DNA of 64,000 nt from Longimicrobium terrae (GCF_014202995.1 NZ_JACHIA010000001.1:62001-126000); one strand, 5' to 3'. Positions 36,591 through 44,143 are shown, counted from the first letter of the stretch. Numbers and translations: made by a program. The notes: generated by a model not told the origin, from the letters alone.

Positions 36591-38150
36591 TCATCGGGGC
36601 GTCAGCAGTGCAACCGGCAGAATCATCTCCTCGGGGCTGATGCCGCCGTGCAGAAAGCTGCCGCGGTACCGCGCCTGGTACTGGCGCAGCTTGGTGGGAT
36701 ACACGAAGAACACGTCCTCGCGCGCGATGACGTAGTTGGTGGCCGCGCGCCCCGCGGGAAAGCGCAGCACCTTTTCGTCGTTGGTGCTGAAGGCGAGCGA
36801 CGGGTCTTCCGCGCGCAGGTCGTCGCCGAACTTGTAGCGGAGGTTCGCCGTCGTGTCGCGCTTGGCGAACACCGTCGCGGGACGATGGCAGTGGATGCTG
36901 CCGTGGTCCGTCGTCAGCAGCACGGGGATGCCGCGCGCCATTGCCTCGCGGATGGCGGTAAACGCTTCGGACCGCTCGAACCACTGACGCGTTAGCGCGC
37001 GCAGCGCTTCCTTGTCGCGCGCCACTTCCAGCAGGACGGAGCTTTCCGTCCGGCCGTGCGTCAGCAGATCGACAAAGTTGAAGACGAGCGCGGTGACGCC
37101 GGGCTGCGACAGGTGGCTGGGCAGGCGCCGCAGCATCTGCTCGCCATCGCCCGCGTCAAAGATCTTTTCGTAGTGGATGGGCAGTTCGCGCCCCGCCACG
37201 CGCTGCACGTGCTCGCGGAACAGCTCGGCTTCGGTGGCGTTCAGGCTGCCTTCGCCCTCGAACCCCCACCAGCCGGGAAGCCGCTCCGCCAGCCCGTCGG
37301 GATACATCCCGCTGAAGATGGCGTTGCGCGAAAACGGCGTGGCGGTGGGGAGGATGGAGTAGTACAGCGCCTCTTCCACCTGCGCGATCGGCTCCAGCAG
37401 CGGCAGCAGCGAGCGCCACTGGTCCAGCCGCAGGCAGTCGATGATGATGAACAGCGCCTTCTGGTCTGGGCCCAGCAGCGGCGCCAGGTACTGCGGCACT
37501 ACGTCCACGGAAAGCGGAGGACGGTCGGCCGCGCCGGAGGTCCAGTGTCCGTAATCCTCGCAGACGAACTGGCAGAACTCGCGGCGAAAGTCGTCCAGCA
37601 GCGTCTCCAGCGAGGCGAGCAGGCCGGTTTCGCCCGCGTCGCGCAGGCGCAGCTCCCAGTCGACCAGTTCCGAGTACGTCTCGCTCCATTGCCGCCAGCC
37701 GCGGACGGCGTTGCGGTCGCCCAGCATCTCGCGGAAGCGCTGGGTGAACTCGCGCGCCGTCACCTGCTGCTGCAGCTGCCCGCCCTCCAGCAGCCGCGTG
37801 ACCACGCTGAGCACCTGGCGCGGCGACGTCGGCTTGACGAGGTAGTCCGCCACGCGCCGGCCGATGGCTTCCGTCATCGTCCGGTCTTCTTCGCTCTTGG
37901 TGATCATGACGACGGGGACACGCGGATCCAGGCGCCGGATCTCATCCAGCACCTCCATCCCCGTGCGCCCTGGCATCTGCTCATCCAGCAGCACCAGGTC
38001 GTAGCCGTTCAGGCGGACCAGTTCGATGGCGTCGTCGCCATTGGAGGCAGCGTCGACGTGGTACCCCCGCCCCTGCATGAACAGCAGGTGCGGGCGCAGC
38101 AGATCGATCTCGTCGTCTACCCAGAGCAGTCGTTTCGCGGCAGCGGCCAT
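36591..38150 (-). CDS. PorX-like response regulator with PglZ/alkaline-phosphatase-fold effector domain
   Basis: 519 residues. A receiver domain is at ~6-120: 'LLWVDDEID' (acidic pocket), 'LVLLDEQMPG' (phospho-acceptor Asp56), 'MITKSEED' (Thr84) and 'DYLVKPTS' (Lys107). The remaining ~390 residues are a PglZ-type domain of the alkaline-phosphatase superfamily: 'LFIIIDCLRLDQW', 'LPTATPFSRNAIFSG', 'FVDLLTHGR' and 'LLTTDHGSIHCHRP', which carry the metal-binding Asp/Thr/His residues. This architecture is that of PorX, known in Bacteroidetes as a regulator of type IX secretion with phosphodiesterase/oligonucleotide-hydrolase activity. No histidine kinase or secretion genes are adjacent. The start at 38150 gives the receiver its usual N-terminus. 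Confidence 0.88.
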   Translation of the reverse strand: MAAAAKRLLWVDDEIDLLRPHLLFMQGRGYHVDAASNGDDAIELVRLNGYDLVLLDEQMPGRTGMEVLDEIRRLDPRVPVVMITKSEEDRTMTEAIGRRVADYLVKPTSPRQVLSVVTRLLEGGQLQQQVTAREFTQRFREMLGDRNAVRGWRQWSETYSELVDWELRLRDAGETGLLASLETLLDDFRREFCQFVCEDYGHWTSGAADRPPLSVDVVPQYLAPLLGPDQKALFIIIDCLRLDQWRSLLPLLEPIAQVEEALYYSILPTATPFSRNAIFSGMYPDGLAERLPGWWGFEGEGSLNATEAELFREHVQRVAGRELPIHYEKIFDAGDGEQMLRRLPSHLSQPGVTALVFNFVDLLTHGRTESSVLLEVARDKEALRALTRQWFERSEAFTAIREAMARGIPVLLTTDHGSIHCHRPATVFAKRDTTANLRYKFGDDLRAEDPSLAFSTNDEKVLRFPAGRAATNYVIAREDVFFVYPTKLRQYQARYRGSFLHGGISPEEMILPVALLTPR

Positions 38151-38310
38151 GCGGGAAACCTACGGTCAGACGGGGGTTCGGTCAAACCCCGCATCTGCCG
38201 CCAGAGCCGGACAAAAGCGTGGTTGTGGACGATGGATCGCGGCGTGGCGGATCGGGATGATGGACGCGGGATCGGCACGTGGCGCGAAGCGTCGTTCCGC
38301 GGATGGCGGG

Positions 38311-38386
38311 GCAACTGCCGTTTCACACGGAGGTCACGGAGGATGCACGGAGGTTACGGAGGAGGGAACAACATTTCTCACGCAGA
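38311..38386. repeat. 'CACGGAGG' intergenic repeat (copy 2)
   Basis: Starts 'GCAACTGCCGTTTCACACGG' and continues with variants of CACGGAGG and 'TCTCACGCAGAGCAGCAG', matching 7794-7880 almost base for base. The right inverted arm seen in copy 1 is missing and the sequence runs instead into the 8-bp array. The gap 38151-38610 contains no supported gene. Confidence 0.8.
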
Positions 38387-38464
38387 GCAGCAGAGCAGCA
38401 GAGCAGCAGAGCAGCAGAGCAGCAGAGCAGCAGAGCAGCAGAGCAGCAGAGCAGCAGAGCAGCA
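38385..38464. repeat. Ten-copy 8-bp tandem array (GAGCAGCA)10
   Basis: Ten perfect head-to-tail copies of GAGCAGCA. The unit is not a multiple of three, so length changes would shift any reading frame, and the array is not in a gene I can support. It appears to have grown from the 'CAGAGCAGCAGAG' arm of the CACGGAGG repeat. Confidence 0.92.
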
Positions 38465-38610
38465 GAGATGAGGTGGATGGATCAGGGGGATGAGTCCGGC
38501 GCGGGGCTCGTTCGGATAGCGGGGATGAACGGCACGGCGCCGAATGCGGATGGAAGCGCGGAGGGCGGCGGGGACTTGCTGCCACTCCCCTGCTACCGCA
38601 CCTTGGCGGG

Positions 38611-39372
38611 ATGAACTGGAGACACTACGCCGGCCGGCACGCCATGGCCGAATTCGTCGCGCTGGAGCACGAGGGCGCGCGCATGCTGGTGCGCGCCGGC
38701 TACGAGGATTCCGCGCGGCTTCTCGTGGAAAGCCGCAGCCTGCCCGCCACCGAAATGCTGCGCGGCGGCCGCGAGGCGCACGCCGTCGTGGTGCTGCCCA
38801 CGGGGGAGCGGGCGGTGGTGCGGCGGTACCGGCGCGGCGGGTTGATGGCGCGCGTCAACCACACGCGCTACTTCGGCGGCAACCGCGCGTACGACGAACT
38901 GCGCGCCACCGAGCGGGCCCGTGCCGGCGGCGTGCGGACGGCGCGCATCATCGCCGCGGTGGAGAACCCGCGGACGGTGGGATACACGGCCATGCTGGCG
39001 AGCCTGCTGATCCCCGGCGCGGAGGACGCGGCGGCGTGGCTGGAGCCGGCGGATGGGGAGCGGCGCCCGGCCATGCTGCGCGAGGCGGGGCGGCAGCTGG
39101 CGCTGATGCACGCGGCCGGCGTGGCGCACCCGGACGTGAACCTGCGCAACCTGCTGGTGACGGAGGGCGAGGCGGGCGTGGAGGTGTGGATTCTGGACTT
39201 CGACAAGGCGGTGGTGCACGCCGGGCCCGTACCCGTCGCGCGCCGCGTGGCGGACCTGCGGCGCCTGGCCCGCTCCGCCCGCAAGCTGCGCGTGACCTTG
39301 GGCGAGGACGGCTGGTCCGCCCTCGAGGCCGGCTACGGCCCCGACTGGCCGCCCAACCTGCTGCTGACCTGA
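38611..39372 (+). CDS. Kdo-kinase/lipopolysaccharide-kinase-like protein
   Basis: 253 residues. It resembles KdkA-type kinases that phosphorylate Kdo in lipid A-core: 'GGREAHAVVVLPTGERAVVR' (glycine-loop-like region and ATP-contacting residues), 'YRRGGLMARVNHTRYFG' (~73-89), the catalytic loop 'AAGVAHPDVNLRNLLV' (~168-183) and 'VWILDFDKAVV' (~191-201, metal-binding Asp). Usual KdkA proteins are ~235-250 residues. The ATG at 38611 has GGCGGG immediately upstream. An ATG at 38644 is an alternative. It fits with the nearby GT9/MsbA-like lipopolysaccharide genes but is not in their transcription unit. Confidence 0.8.
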   Translation: MNWRHYAGRHAMAEFVALEHEGARMLVRAGYEDSARLLVESRSLPATEMLRGGREAHAVVVLPTGERAVVRRYRRGGLMARVNHTRYFGGNRAYDELRATERARAGGVRTARIIAAVENPRTVGYTAMLASLLIPGAEDAAAWLEPADGERRPAMLREAGRQLALMHAAGVAHPDVNLRNLLVTEGEAGVEVWILDFDKAVVHAGPVPVARRVADLRRLARSARKLRVTLGEDGWSALEAGYGPDWPPNLLLT

Positions 39373-39537
39373 GTGGAGGCAATCTTCGGCGATTCCTCTG
39401 TCATGCGGTAAGGGGAGCAAGTAGGCATCCATTGACGGAGACTAAAACGCACCCGCCTGGCTCGATAAAGATCAACGGTTGGATCCCAACAAGGACACCG
39501 CGACATCTTTGCAGAGGTCAGAATCCCGGAGATTTCT

Positions 39538-40416
39538 TCACGCAGGCTCAACGATCCCGCCTCCCGTACCTGCCGAACTGGTCCGTGGGGCCCCAATTTC
39601 GGCCGAGGTGGATTCATGTATGTTAACGCTTGGTGCGGAGCTTTCGACCGGGCTCGCAGCAGGTTGGCTAAGCGGGATCGGCTCGTTGACATCGATGTCG
39701 AGATATGTTTTGATCAAATCCGGAATGCTGTTGAATGAATTCAGCTTTTCCACATCTTTCTTTTGTAAACGAGCAGCCTGTATCCTACCGCTGTGGAACA
39801 CATCAGCGTCATGATTCTTCAGGCTCCCAGAAAGATAAAGCCCTTTTATCGCCGGATCATTTTGGAGCTCCAGTCGCATTACGCCGTTGTAGGTGAACTC
39901 CTTTAAGTCTGGAGTAGACCCGGTTATTGTCATTAGATACGGAATCCACAGATAGTCTCCAACTCCGATCCGCTTATTGGAGAACGTTCCACGCTGGTTG
40001 TTCTGATTTAAGTTCTTAGTTCCACCATACCAACATCTTCCACTGCACAGCCGTAGATCTTCCATGGTATGGACAATTTCAAACCTACCGAAAATCATCT
40101 TACCCATCCCCGTATCCTCGAACACGTAAACATAGTCGCCGTCCAGACTATCTGACCTGTGGATGATATTCCAAAATCTACGAGTCTTGAACAGACCAAG
40201 AAACGCTTTGAAAATCAAGGTAAAGATTGTAACAGACACGAACATCTTCACAGATACTGCTAATGAGGTATTATCTTCGAAGAATTTGTATAGTGACACG
40301 AGTTGGGAATAGCGATCATTCGGCCTGATGAACAGCTCCAGTCTCGAAATGACCAGTGATCCCAAAAAGCACACCCCGGCAAACCACAGGATCACCCTCA
40401 GATCTCGCTTGTCCAT
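39538..40416 (-). CDS. Two-TM protein with beta-rich cytoplasmic domain
   Basis: 292 residues from the ATG at 40416; an in-frame ATG at 40509 would add 31 unlikely residues. Two membrane helices are at ~8-26 and ~52-72. A beta-rich region follows at ~82-235 ('LDGDYVYVFEDTGMGKMIFG', 'GLYLSGSLKNHDADVFHSG'), with Gly-x-Tyr and repeated hydrophobic/polar strands like a small barrel, then a Ser/Pro/Ala-rich tail. The layout recalls two-TM beta-barrel effectors such as Cap15 of cyclic-nucleotide defence systems, but no nucleotide cyclase is nearby and I cannot confirm homology. The GC content is clearly lower than the flanks, indicating transfer. A weak TATACC element lies ~25 bases before the start. 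Confidence 0.6.
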   Translation of the reverse strand: MDKRDLRVILWFAGVCFLGSLVISRLELFIRPNDRYSQLVSLYKFFEDNTSLAVSVKMFVSVTIFTLIFKAFLGLFKTRRFWNIIHRSDSLDGDYVYVFEDTGMGKMIFGRFEIVHTMEDLRLCSGRCWYGGTKNLNQNNQRGTFSNKRIGVGDYLWIPYLMTITGSTPDLKEFTYNGVMRLELQNDPAIKGLYLSGSLKNHDADVFHSGRIQAARLQKKDVEKLNSFNSIPDLIKTYLDIDVNEPIPLSQPAASPVESSAPSVNIHESTSAEIGAPRTSSAGTGGGIVEPA

Positions 40417-40724
40417 TGTGTTACAGAGTTCAGGTATAAAGGACCGAATACCCCTCCAACAACCGATCGAACGATTAAGCACCCGCGACCGGTGCGAGGT
40501 CACTTGCATTCCACAGAAAGGAGTTGAGCAGACCCGCAGAGCGCGCCAAGGCCAACTCTCTTTCAGATACTATTTATTTGGCAACCAGTCAAGCCCAAAG
40601 CATCTGAGGTATGCTGCTCTGGAGGCAGACCGAATACGCTCTCGTCAGCGCGAAGGAACGGAAGTCCTGCATGCATCGCGGCCCATCGATCAATGGGTGA
40701 TCGTGGAGTCTTGCCCGGCGTTCG

Positions 40725-40964
40725 TCACGAGCGGCTACGATGCTGTTCTTCCAGATCTTCCGCGAGGGCTTGAAGTTCACCGCTGCGTTCCCGGGCGAGC
40801 TTCGCGACGGCCAACTCCCAGCCGGCAGGAGGGTTCCGGTAGGAACCGCTCTCGGGATCCATCCTGGCGCGCTCGATCGAGTTGACGGAGGAGCCACATG
40901 CGGCGGCGATCTCCGGTAGCGTAACGCGTGTGATCAGCCGGTCAGTCGCTGCCTTGAAATCCAC
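40725..40964 (-). CDS. Small putative DNA-binding regulator
   Basis: 79 residues from a GTG at 40964, with AGGGG upstream. 'ITRVTLPEIAAACGSSVNSI' (~10-29) reads as a helix-turn-helix ('LPEIAAACGSSVNSIERAR'), and the C-terminal half is a charged helix ('LAVAKLARERSGELQALAED'). It resembles small HTH proteins that govern mobile or accessory genes, but I cannot name a family. An ATG further upstream (41042) would place the regulatory half-sites inside the gene, so the GTG is preferred. It is transcribed away from the 79-aa plus-strand gene across the operator region at 40976-41026. Confidence 0.6.
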   Translation of the reverse strand: MDFKAATDRLITRVTLPEIAAACGSSVNSIERARMDPESGSYRNPPAGWELAVAKLARERSGELQALAEDLEEQHRSRS

Positions 40965-40975
40965 CTCTTCGCCCC

Positions 40976-41026
40976 TGTCAGGAGTACGCTTGACAACCCG
41001 CCGCTTGTCAGGTATCCTACTGACAG
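40976..41026 (+). promoter_or_regulatory. Promoter overlapped by four evenly spaced operator half-sites
   Basis: TTGACA (40990-40995), 17-bp spacer and TATCCT (41013-41018) form a good sigma-70 promoter reading toward 41166. Half-sites TGTCAG (40976), TGACA (40991), TGTCAG (41006) and TGACAG (41021) alternate in orientation at exactly 15-bp steps and cover the -35 and flank the -10. Outer arms CCCCTGTCAGGAGTA and TACTGACAGCAGGGG extend the inverted symmetry. The likely ligand is the adjacent small HTH-like protein. Confidence 0.72.
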
Positions 41027-41165
41027 CAGGGGTAATAAACAAGGCTGGCCGCTCCTCCCATCACGAAGTCGCGACCAGCCTCGAAAGCGAACCGACCCGA
41101 AAGCCTGCCCGCCTGCAAAGGATACCCCTGCCGGGCGGCGAGGGTCAAGAGCGTGGAGGTACAGC

Positions 41166-41405
41166 ATGGAACAGCAGCACCCGCCGTCGCCCATGCGGCT
41201 TCTGGAGATCCTGAAGGACCGGTTCGGCGCGCTGGAGGCGGTCGCCAACTCCTCCATCAAGCTGGCGCGCTACGCACCGGAAGATGAGTTGGCGATGGAC
41301 CTGCTCGTCGCGGAAGCGGTGCTGGAGTTCGGCAGCACGCTGCGAGAGGCGCGCGACGGGGCGATGCAGTGGGCGCAGGCGCGGGGTGTGGCGTCACCGG
41401 GTTGA
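41166..41405 (+). CDS. 79-aa protein of an amplified local family (intact copy)
   Basis: 79 residues with a strong ribosome site (GGAGG, 7 nt before the ATG). The sequence is acidic-basic and helical ('MRLLEILKDRFGALEAVANS', 'AMDLLVAEAVLEFGSTLREA'), with no Cys and no membrane segment. The function is unknown. A second copy at 46418 differs by a stop codon, and a relic is at 53390. Behind the promoter with four half-sites and ahead of a hairpin terminator, it makes a self-contained transcription unit divergent from the small HTH-like gene. The pairing could be a regulator/effector or toxin/antitoxin-like unit, but nothing in the sequence proves it. Confidence 0.7.
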   Translation: MEQQHPPSPMRLLEILKDRFGALEAVANSSIKLARYAPEDELAMDLLVAEAVLEFGSTLREARDGAMQWAQARGVASPG

Positions 41406-41416
41406 TCGAGAACAAA

Positions 41417-41454
41417 GAAGAGTGCCCGGCGCGGAGGATGGCGCCGGGTACTTT
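41417..41454 (+). terminator. Hairpin terminator after the 79-aa gene
   Basis: Arms AGTGCCCGGCGC and GCGCCGGGTACT (one G-T wobble) with an 8-nt loop, followed by TTTC. A close relative of this hairpin follows the relic copy at 53438-53471. Confidence 0.65.
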
Positions 41455-41598
41455 CAATGGTATGCCGCTCGAAATCACCGTTGTGACCGCCTGCCCTGCC
41501 GAGTACAAATGCTACTCACCCACCCGAAAGGAGGGCAGATGATTACACAGATCACGTTGCGCAAAAGCAGAAGCCGCCGTGAGCGTCAGCCAGTTGTA

Positions 41599-41946
41599 TC
41601 AAAGGCCGTGCTGAACGGCGACGAAGGCAGCAATGAAGATGAGGAGCCAGATTCCGACCGCGTGGGCCCACGCGAGCACTTGGACAAGCGCAAAGAGGAC
41701 GAGAGAGGGGCAGGTTTCGCGGTGAAGGATTGATCGAAGTGCGATTGATAGCGCGAAAAAGCAACCCGCCGTGAGGTCGACCACGACCGCATAACCGAGT
41801 CCCATGTCATACAGGCGACTGTTTGGAACAAAGGACAGGATAAGCGTTACGCACCACAGGCCGGAGATCAGTGACAGCAGAAGAAAGTGGAGCCGTGCGT
41901 CGCTCCTGGCGCGAGCCGATGCGTTCGATGGTGCCGTTTCCAGCAT
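41599..41946 (-). CDS. Small multi-pass membrane protein
   Basis: 115 residues from the ATG at 41946, with about four hydrophobic helices: 'LHFLLLSLISGLWCVTLILS', 'GYAVVVDLTAGCFFALSIAL' and 'LVLFALVQVLAWAHAVGIWL' continuing into 'IFIAAFVAV'. An alternative GTG at 42054 overlaps the stop of the upstream gene by 4 nt and would add 36 residues encoded partly by a dispersed repeat, so I prefer the ATG. The family is unknown. Its position behind the DUF6174-like gene suggests cotranscription. Confidence 0.6.
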   Translation of the reverse strand: MLETAPSNASARARSDARLHFLLLSLISGLWCVTLILSFVPNSRLYDMGLGYAVVVDLTAGCFFALSIALRSILHRETCPSLVLFALVQVLAWAHAVGIWLLIFIAAFVAVQHGL

Positions 41947-41997
41947 GGCAGAGTTATTGGCGGACGATGATGAGGCGCCGGTGCGTCGGCAGACGAT

Positions 41998-42034
41998 ACA
42001 AGGGTCAGGGGTCCGGGATAGACCCGCAAGACTT
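41998..42034. repeat. Accessory-region repeat R3 (copy A)
   Basis: 'ACAAGGGTCAGGGGTCCGGG' followed by a spacer and 'GCAAGACTTTC'. It lies ~50 bases upstream of the membrane-protein start on the minus strand. Confidence 0.65.
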
Positions 42035-42050
42035 TCGTTCTCGCGGCTGT

Positions 42051-42818
42051 TCACTCACGCTGCCGCACTTCCTTGACATCCCGGATCGTGATGGTCTGCC
42101 AGCTGTCCGACAGCATTTCGAGCGTGTCGAAGCGGATATGCTCCGGATAGCCGAGACTTTGGTTGTAGCGGACCTCCACTCTGCGGCCTGTATCGCGGAT
42201 TTCCGCCTCGATCCACGCGAAGATCCTTTCCATGCCGGCGAATTGGGCTGGCACCTCCATCGGTACACCGGGCCCGGAGTTCAGCACGATTATGCTATCC
42301 GCCTGCTCCTCCAGAACCCAGAGCGGGTTGACCCCAAAGCAGAAGCACTCGCTTCTCAGTGTGAACTGGTACGTCATCGGCCCCTCGAACATCCACGTAT
42401 TGCGAGCTTCAGACAGTTCTTCCAACTGCTTCATCCGCTCCGCCAGAACGTATCCGATCGGTGGGAGGGCGACGTCGATGGAGGTGGCTCCGCCGGGAAC
42501 CACATTCGCGAGAAGCTGCGCCTCCCCTGTTCCCATGCCTCTCGCCGTCAGGACGTACCCGCCCGGCTGAACCCGCTCGAATGAGAATCTGCCCGAACTG
42601 TCGGCCACCACGGCCGGGGCCGGATGGGGGATTTCTCCTTTGAGCGGAAGGAGAGCAACCCTCGCCAAAGGGACTGCGGCGCCCGTCTTCAGAGACGTTA
42701 CCGTCCCCACGATTCGGCCCGCGAACTCTGTGGATGCAGGGATGCGTTCCTGAGCGAGTGCACTCCCCGCACTCGCGAGCAGGAGGAGCCCTGTCAAGCA
42801 CGACCGCTTGAGATTCAT
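42051..42818 (-). CDS. Secreted protein with carboxypeptidase-regulatory-like and DUF6174-like regions
   Basis: 255 residues. A signal peptide (MNLKRSCLTGLLLLASAGSALA) is cleaved before Gln23. Residues ~33-120 look like a carboxypeptidase-regulatory-like beta-sandwich ('GRIVGTVTSLKTGAAVPLAR', 'DSSGRFSFERVQPGGYVL'). Residues ~145-250 ('YQFTLRSECFCF', 'VRYNQSLGYPEHIRFDT', 'TITIRDV') match what I recall of DUF6174. Both are found in secreted or surface proteins of Gemmatimonadota-like genomes. The role is unknown. The ATG at 42818 sits ~35 bases downstream of R3 copy B, whose minus strand carries 'CCCTTGTGTCGT', a possible -35 region. Confidence 0.72.
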   Translation of the reverse strand: MNLKRSCLTGLLLLASAGSALAQERIPASTEFAGRIVGTVTSLKTGAAVPLARVALLPLKGEIPHPAPAVVADSSGRFSFERVQPGGYVLTARGMGTGEAQLLANVVPGGATSIDVALPPIGYVLAERMKQLEELSEARNTWMFEGPMTYQFTLRSECFCFGVNPLWVLEEQADSIIVLNSGPGVPMEVPAQFAGMERIFAWIEAEIRDTGRRVEVRYNQSLGYPEHIRFDTLEMLSDSWQTITIRDVKEVRQRE

Positions 42819-42852
42819 GAGAAGGGAACTGGTGTGGATACGTTCCGGCGGA

Positions 42853-42899
42853 ACGACACAAGGGTCAGGGGCGCGGGGGGTGGCACCGCCGGGGATTGC
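42853..42899. repeat. Accessory-region repeat R3 (copy B)
   Basis: 'ACGACACAAGGGTCAGGGG' then 'CGCGGGGGGTGGCACCGCC'. It is immediately upstream of the DUF6174-like gene on the minus strand and joins directly to a strong hairpin module. Confidence 0.7.
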
Positions 42900-42930
42900 G
42901 CGGCAGCCGCAGAAGTTCTGCGGCTGCCGC
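42900..42930. terminator. GC-rich hairpin, shared module with the 79-aa family
   Basis: Arms GCGGCAGCCGCAG and CTGCGGCTGCCGC (13 bp) with a 5-nt loop. A near copy follows the nonsense copy of the 79-aa gene at ~46668-46695, together with the preceding 'GTGGCACCGC' words. There is no T tract, so terminator function is tentative. Confidence 0.55.
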
Positions 42931-42953
42931 TGTGCATCACCAAAGATGGCCAA

Positions 42954-43002
42954 GGGTACAGGGGTCAGAGGATGCGGGGCTGGGGCGCAGGACTCTCCTC
43001 GG
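42954..43002. repeat. Accessory-region repeat R3 (copy C, diverged)
   Basis: 'AAGGGTACAGGGGTCAGAGG' then 'ATGCGGGGCTGGGGCGCAGG'. The following 'CCGAAAGCATGC' recurs beside the diverged copy near 48366-48420. It lies downstream of the first pinensin-like gene. Confidence 0.5.
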
Positions 43003-43078
43003 CCCGAAAGCATGCAAACCTGCATCCCCTGCAGCCAATTGCCAGGCTGCGCCTCGAGGGTGCGGCGGCCGCCTCAAC

Positions 43079-43348
43079 TCAGTCAGCTAGCTTCTCAGTG
43101 GGCGCACGCTCCTCCAAGCAAACGTACCCTACGCAGCTCTGAAAATCGCCGCACGTGGGCCAGGTAAAGACGCCGCCACCGCAGATCAGACTGGCCGGGG
43201 TCTCGCCGGACGGAATGCAGCCCTCGCTGCAATGAATGTGACGCGTTTCCTGCAGCCCTTTGACAGTCCCCCGGATGCCGCCGCCTGCGGACTGAGGAGT
43301 AAAGGAAGTCACTTGGAGCCGGTCGAGATCAAGCTTCAGCTTCTTCAT
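43079..43348 (-). CDS. Pinensin-like lanthipeptide precursor 1
   Basis: 89 residues. The leader 'MKKLKLDLDRLQVTSF' plus 'GTVKG' (~27-31) matches the leader I associate with pinensin-family lanthipeptides ('MKKLxLxLDxLxVxSF...GTV'). The presumed core (~32-89) has six cysteines (C40, C44, C56, C66, C72, C77) and several Ser/Thr in 'HCSEGCIPSGETPASL', suitable for lanthionine rings. Pinensins were described from Chitinophaga as antifungal lanthipeptides. No LanB, LanC, LanM, protease or dedicated exporter gene is in the window, so this is an orphan precursor. A promoter candidate is 150 bases upstream. Confidence 0.75.
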   Translation of the reverse strand: MKKLKLDLDRLQVTSFTPQSAGGGIRGTVKGLQETRHIHCSEGCIPSGETPASLICGGGVFTWPTCGDFQSCVGYVCLEERAPTEKLAD

Positions 43349-43499
43349 CTCCGTACCCTTTGCCGAAAAGTCACATTCGTGTAGGGCATCTCAGCCCCGA
43401 GGTGAGTTCCACGCCCAACTGGAGGCATGACGGGGAGTTGATCAGAACTCGGCTCCGACGCAATACGCCCCTATTGAGCCGTACCGAGCAGATTCAGGC

Positions 43500-43528
43500 A
43501 GTATATTGTCTTCAATTCAAAAGGACAA
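43500..43528 (-). promoter_or_regulatory. Promoter candidate for pinensin-like precursor 1
   Basis: On the minus strand: TTGTCC (43528-43523), 17-bp spacer, TATACT (43505-43500; five of six -10 matches). The implied leader to the ATG at 43348 is ~145 nt. It lies between the two precursor genes, so each is probably transcribed separately. Confidence 0.55.
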
Positions 43529-43619
43529 TGCTCCCCGGCTCGACACGCCAAGACAACCAAAGCCCATGACGCTATGCCAGGTCATGCATGAGCAGACGCG
43601 TCATTCGACAGATGGGCCG

Positions 43620-43829
43620 CTAGCAGCAGTTCTGCGTCGCGATGCAGGGCCGAATGCCAGATTGCATGCACGCCGAGGCACACTCGCTCAGCATCATGAT
43701 GGCGGGGCAGGCGTCGCTCGGATAGGTACCGTCGCTCGCTGCCTTCACGGTTCCAACCGCGCCTCCTTCGCTGGCCACTTGGAATGATTGTACGTTCAGC
43801 GCTTCGAGATTGAGCAACAGCTTTCTCAT
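43620..43829 (-). CDS. Pinensin-like lanthipeptide precursor 2
   Basis: 69 residues from the ATG at 43829, with AGGAG ~9 nt upstream; an in-frame start at 43844 adds five residues. The leader 'MRKLLLNLEALNVQSFQVAS' with 'GTVKA' at ~26-30 parallels precursor 1. The presumed core has six cysteines (C41, C50, C54, C62, C68, C69) and Ser/Thr at 33, 35, 38, 48, 52 and 57. The cores of the two precursors share no obvious sequence, so they would give different products. It is orphan like its neighbour. The 314-base gap upstream (43830-44143) holds nothing I can support. Confidence 0.72.
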   Translation of the reverse strand: MRKLLLNLEALNVQSFQVASEGGAVGTVKAASDGTYPSDACPAIMMLSECASACMQSGIRPCIATQNCC

Positions 43830-44143
43830 CCTTTGCTCCTGCAACTGTTACGGTGGTTTCCAACAGCCCTGCCGCACAACCATACCTACAGATTTCGGCG
43901 CCAGGCGCAAGACACCCTCACCGAGTCGTCCCTCAACAAATGCTGGAGAGCGCAACCGCTCTGCTATTCATGGAGGCAATCCGTCAGGCTGGCGCGGCAA
44001 CTGAGTTCGAACCAGGTGCATCACCCGCGCGCGATGTTGCACCGGCAGGATGCCACGGGCGGCTGCCGCGTTTGACTTGAGTTCGCGAGAGAGAGGCTTC
44101 AGAGAACCCCGCTCACCGCCTCTCGGCGCCGCTGCGCCTCATC

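Noticed and set aside
38385-38464. CRISPR array
   Set aside because: Repeats are 8 bp, head to tail and without spacers; this is a microsatellite.
39538-40416. Assignment of the two-TM protein to Cap15/CBASS
   Set aside because: Only topology and strand-rich composition agree; no cyclase or ancillary CBASS gene is present, so homology is not supported.
44000-44020. tRNA-like 'GTTCGAACC' word
   Set aside because: No cloverleaf can be drawn around it; no other T-loop, anticodon or acceptor stem matches were found.
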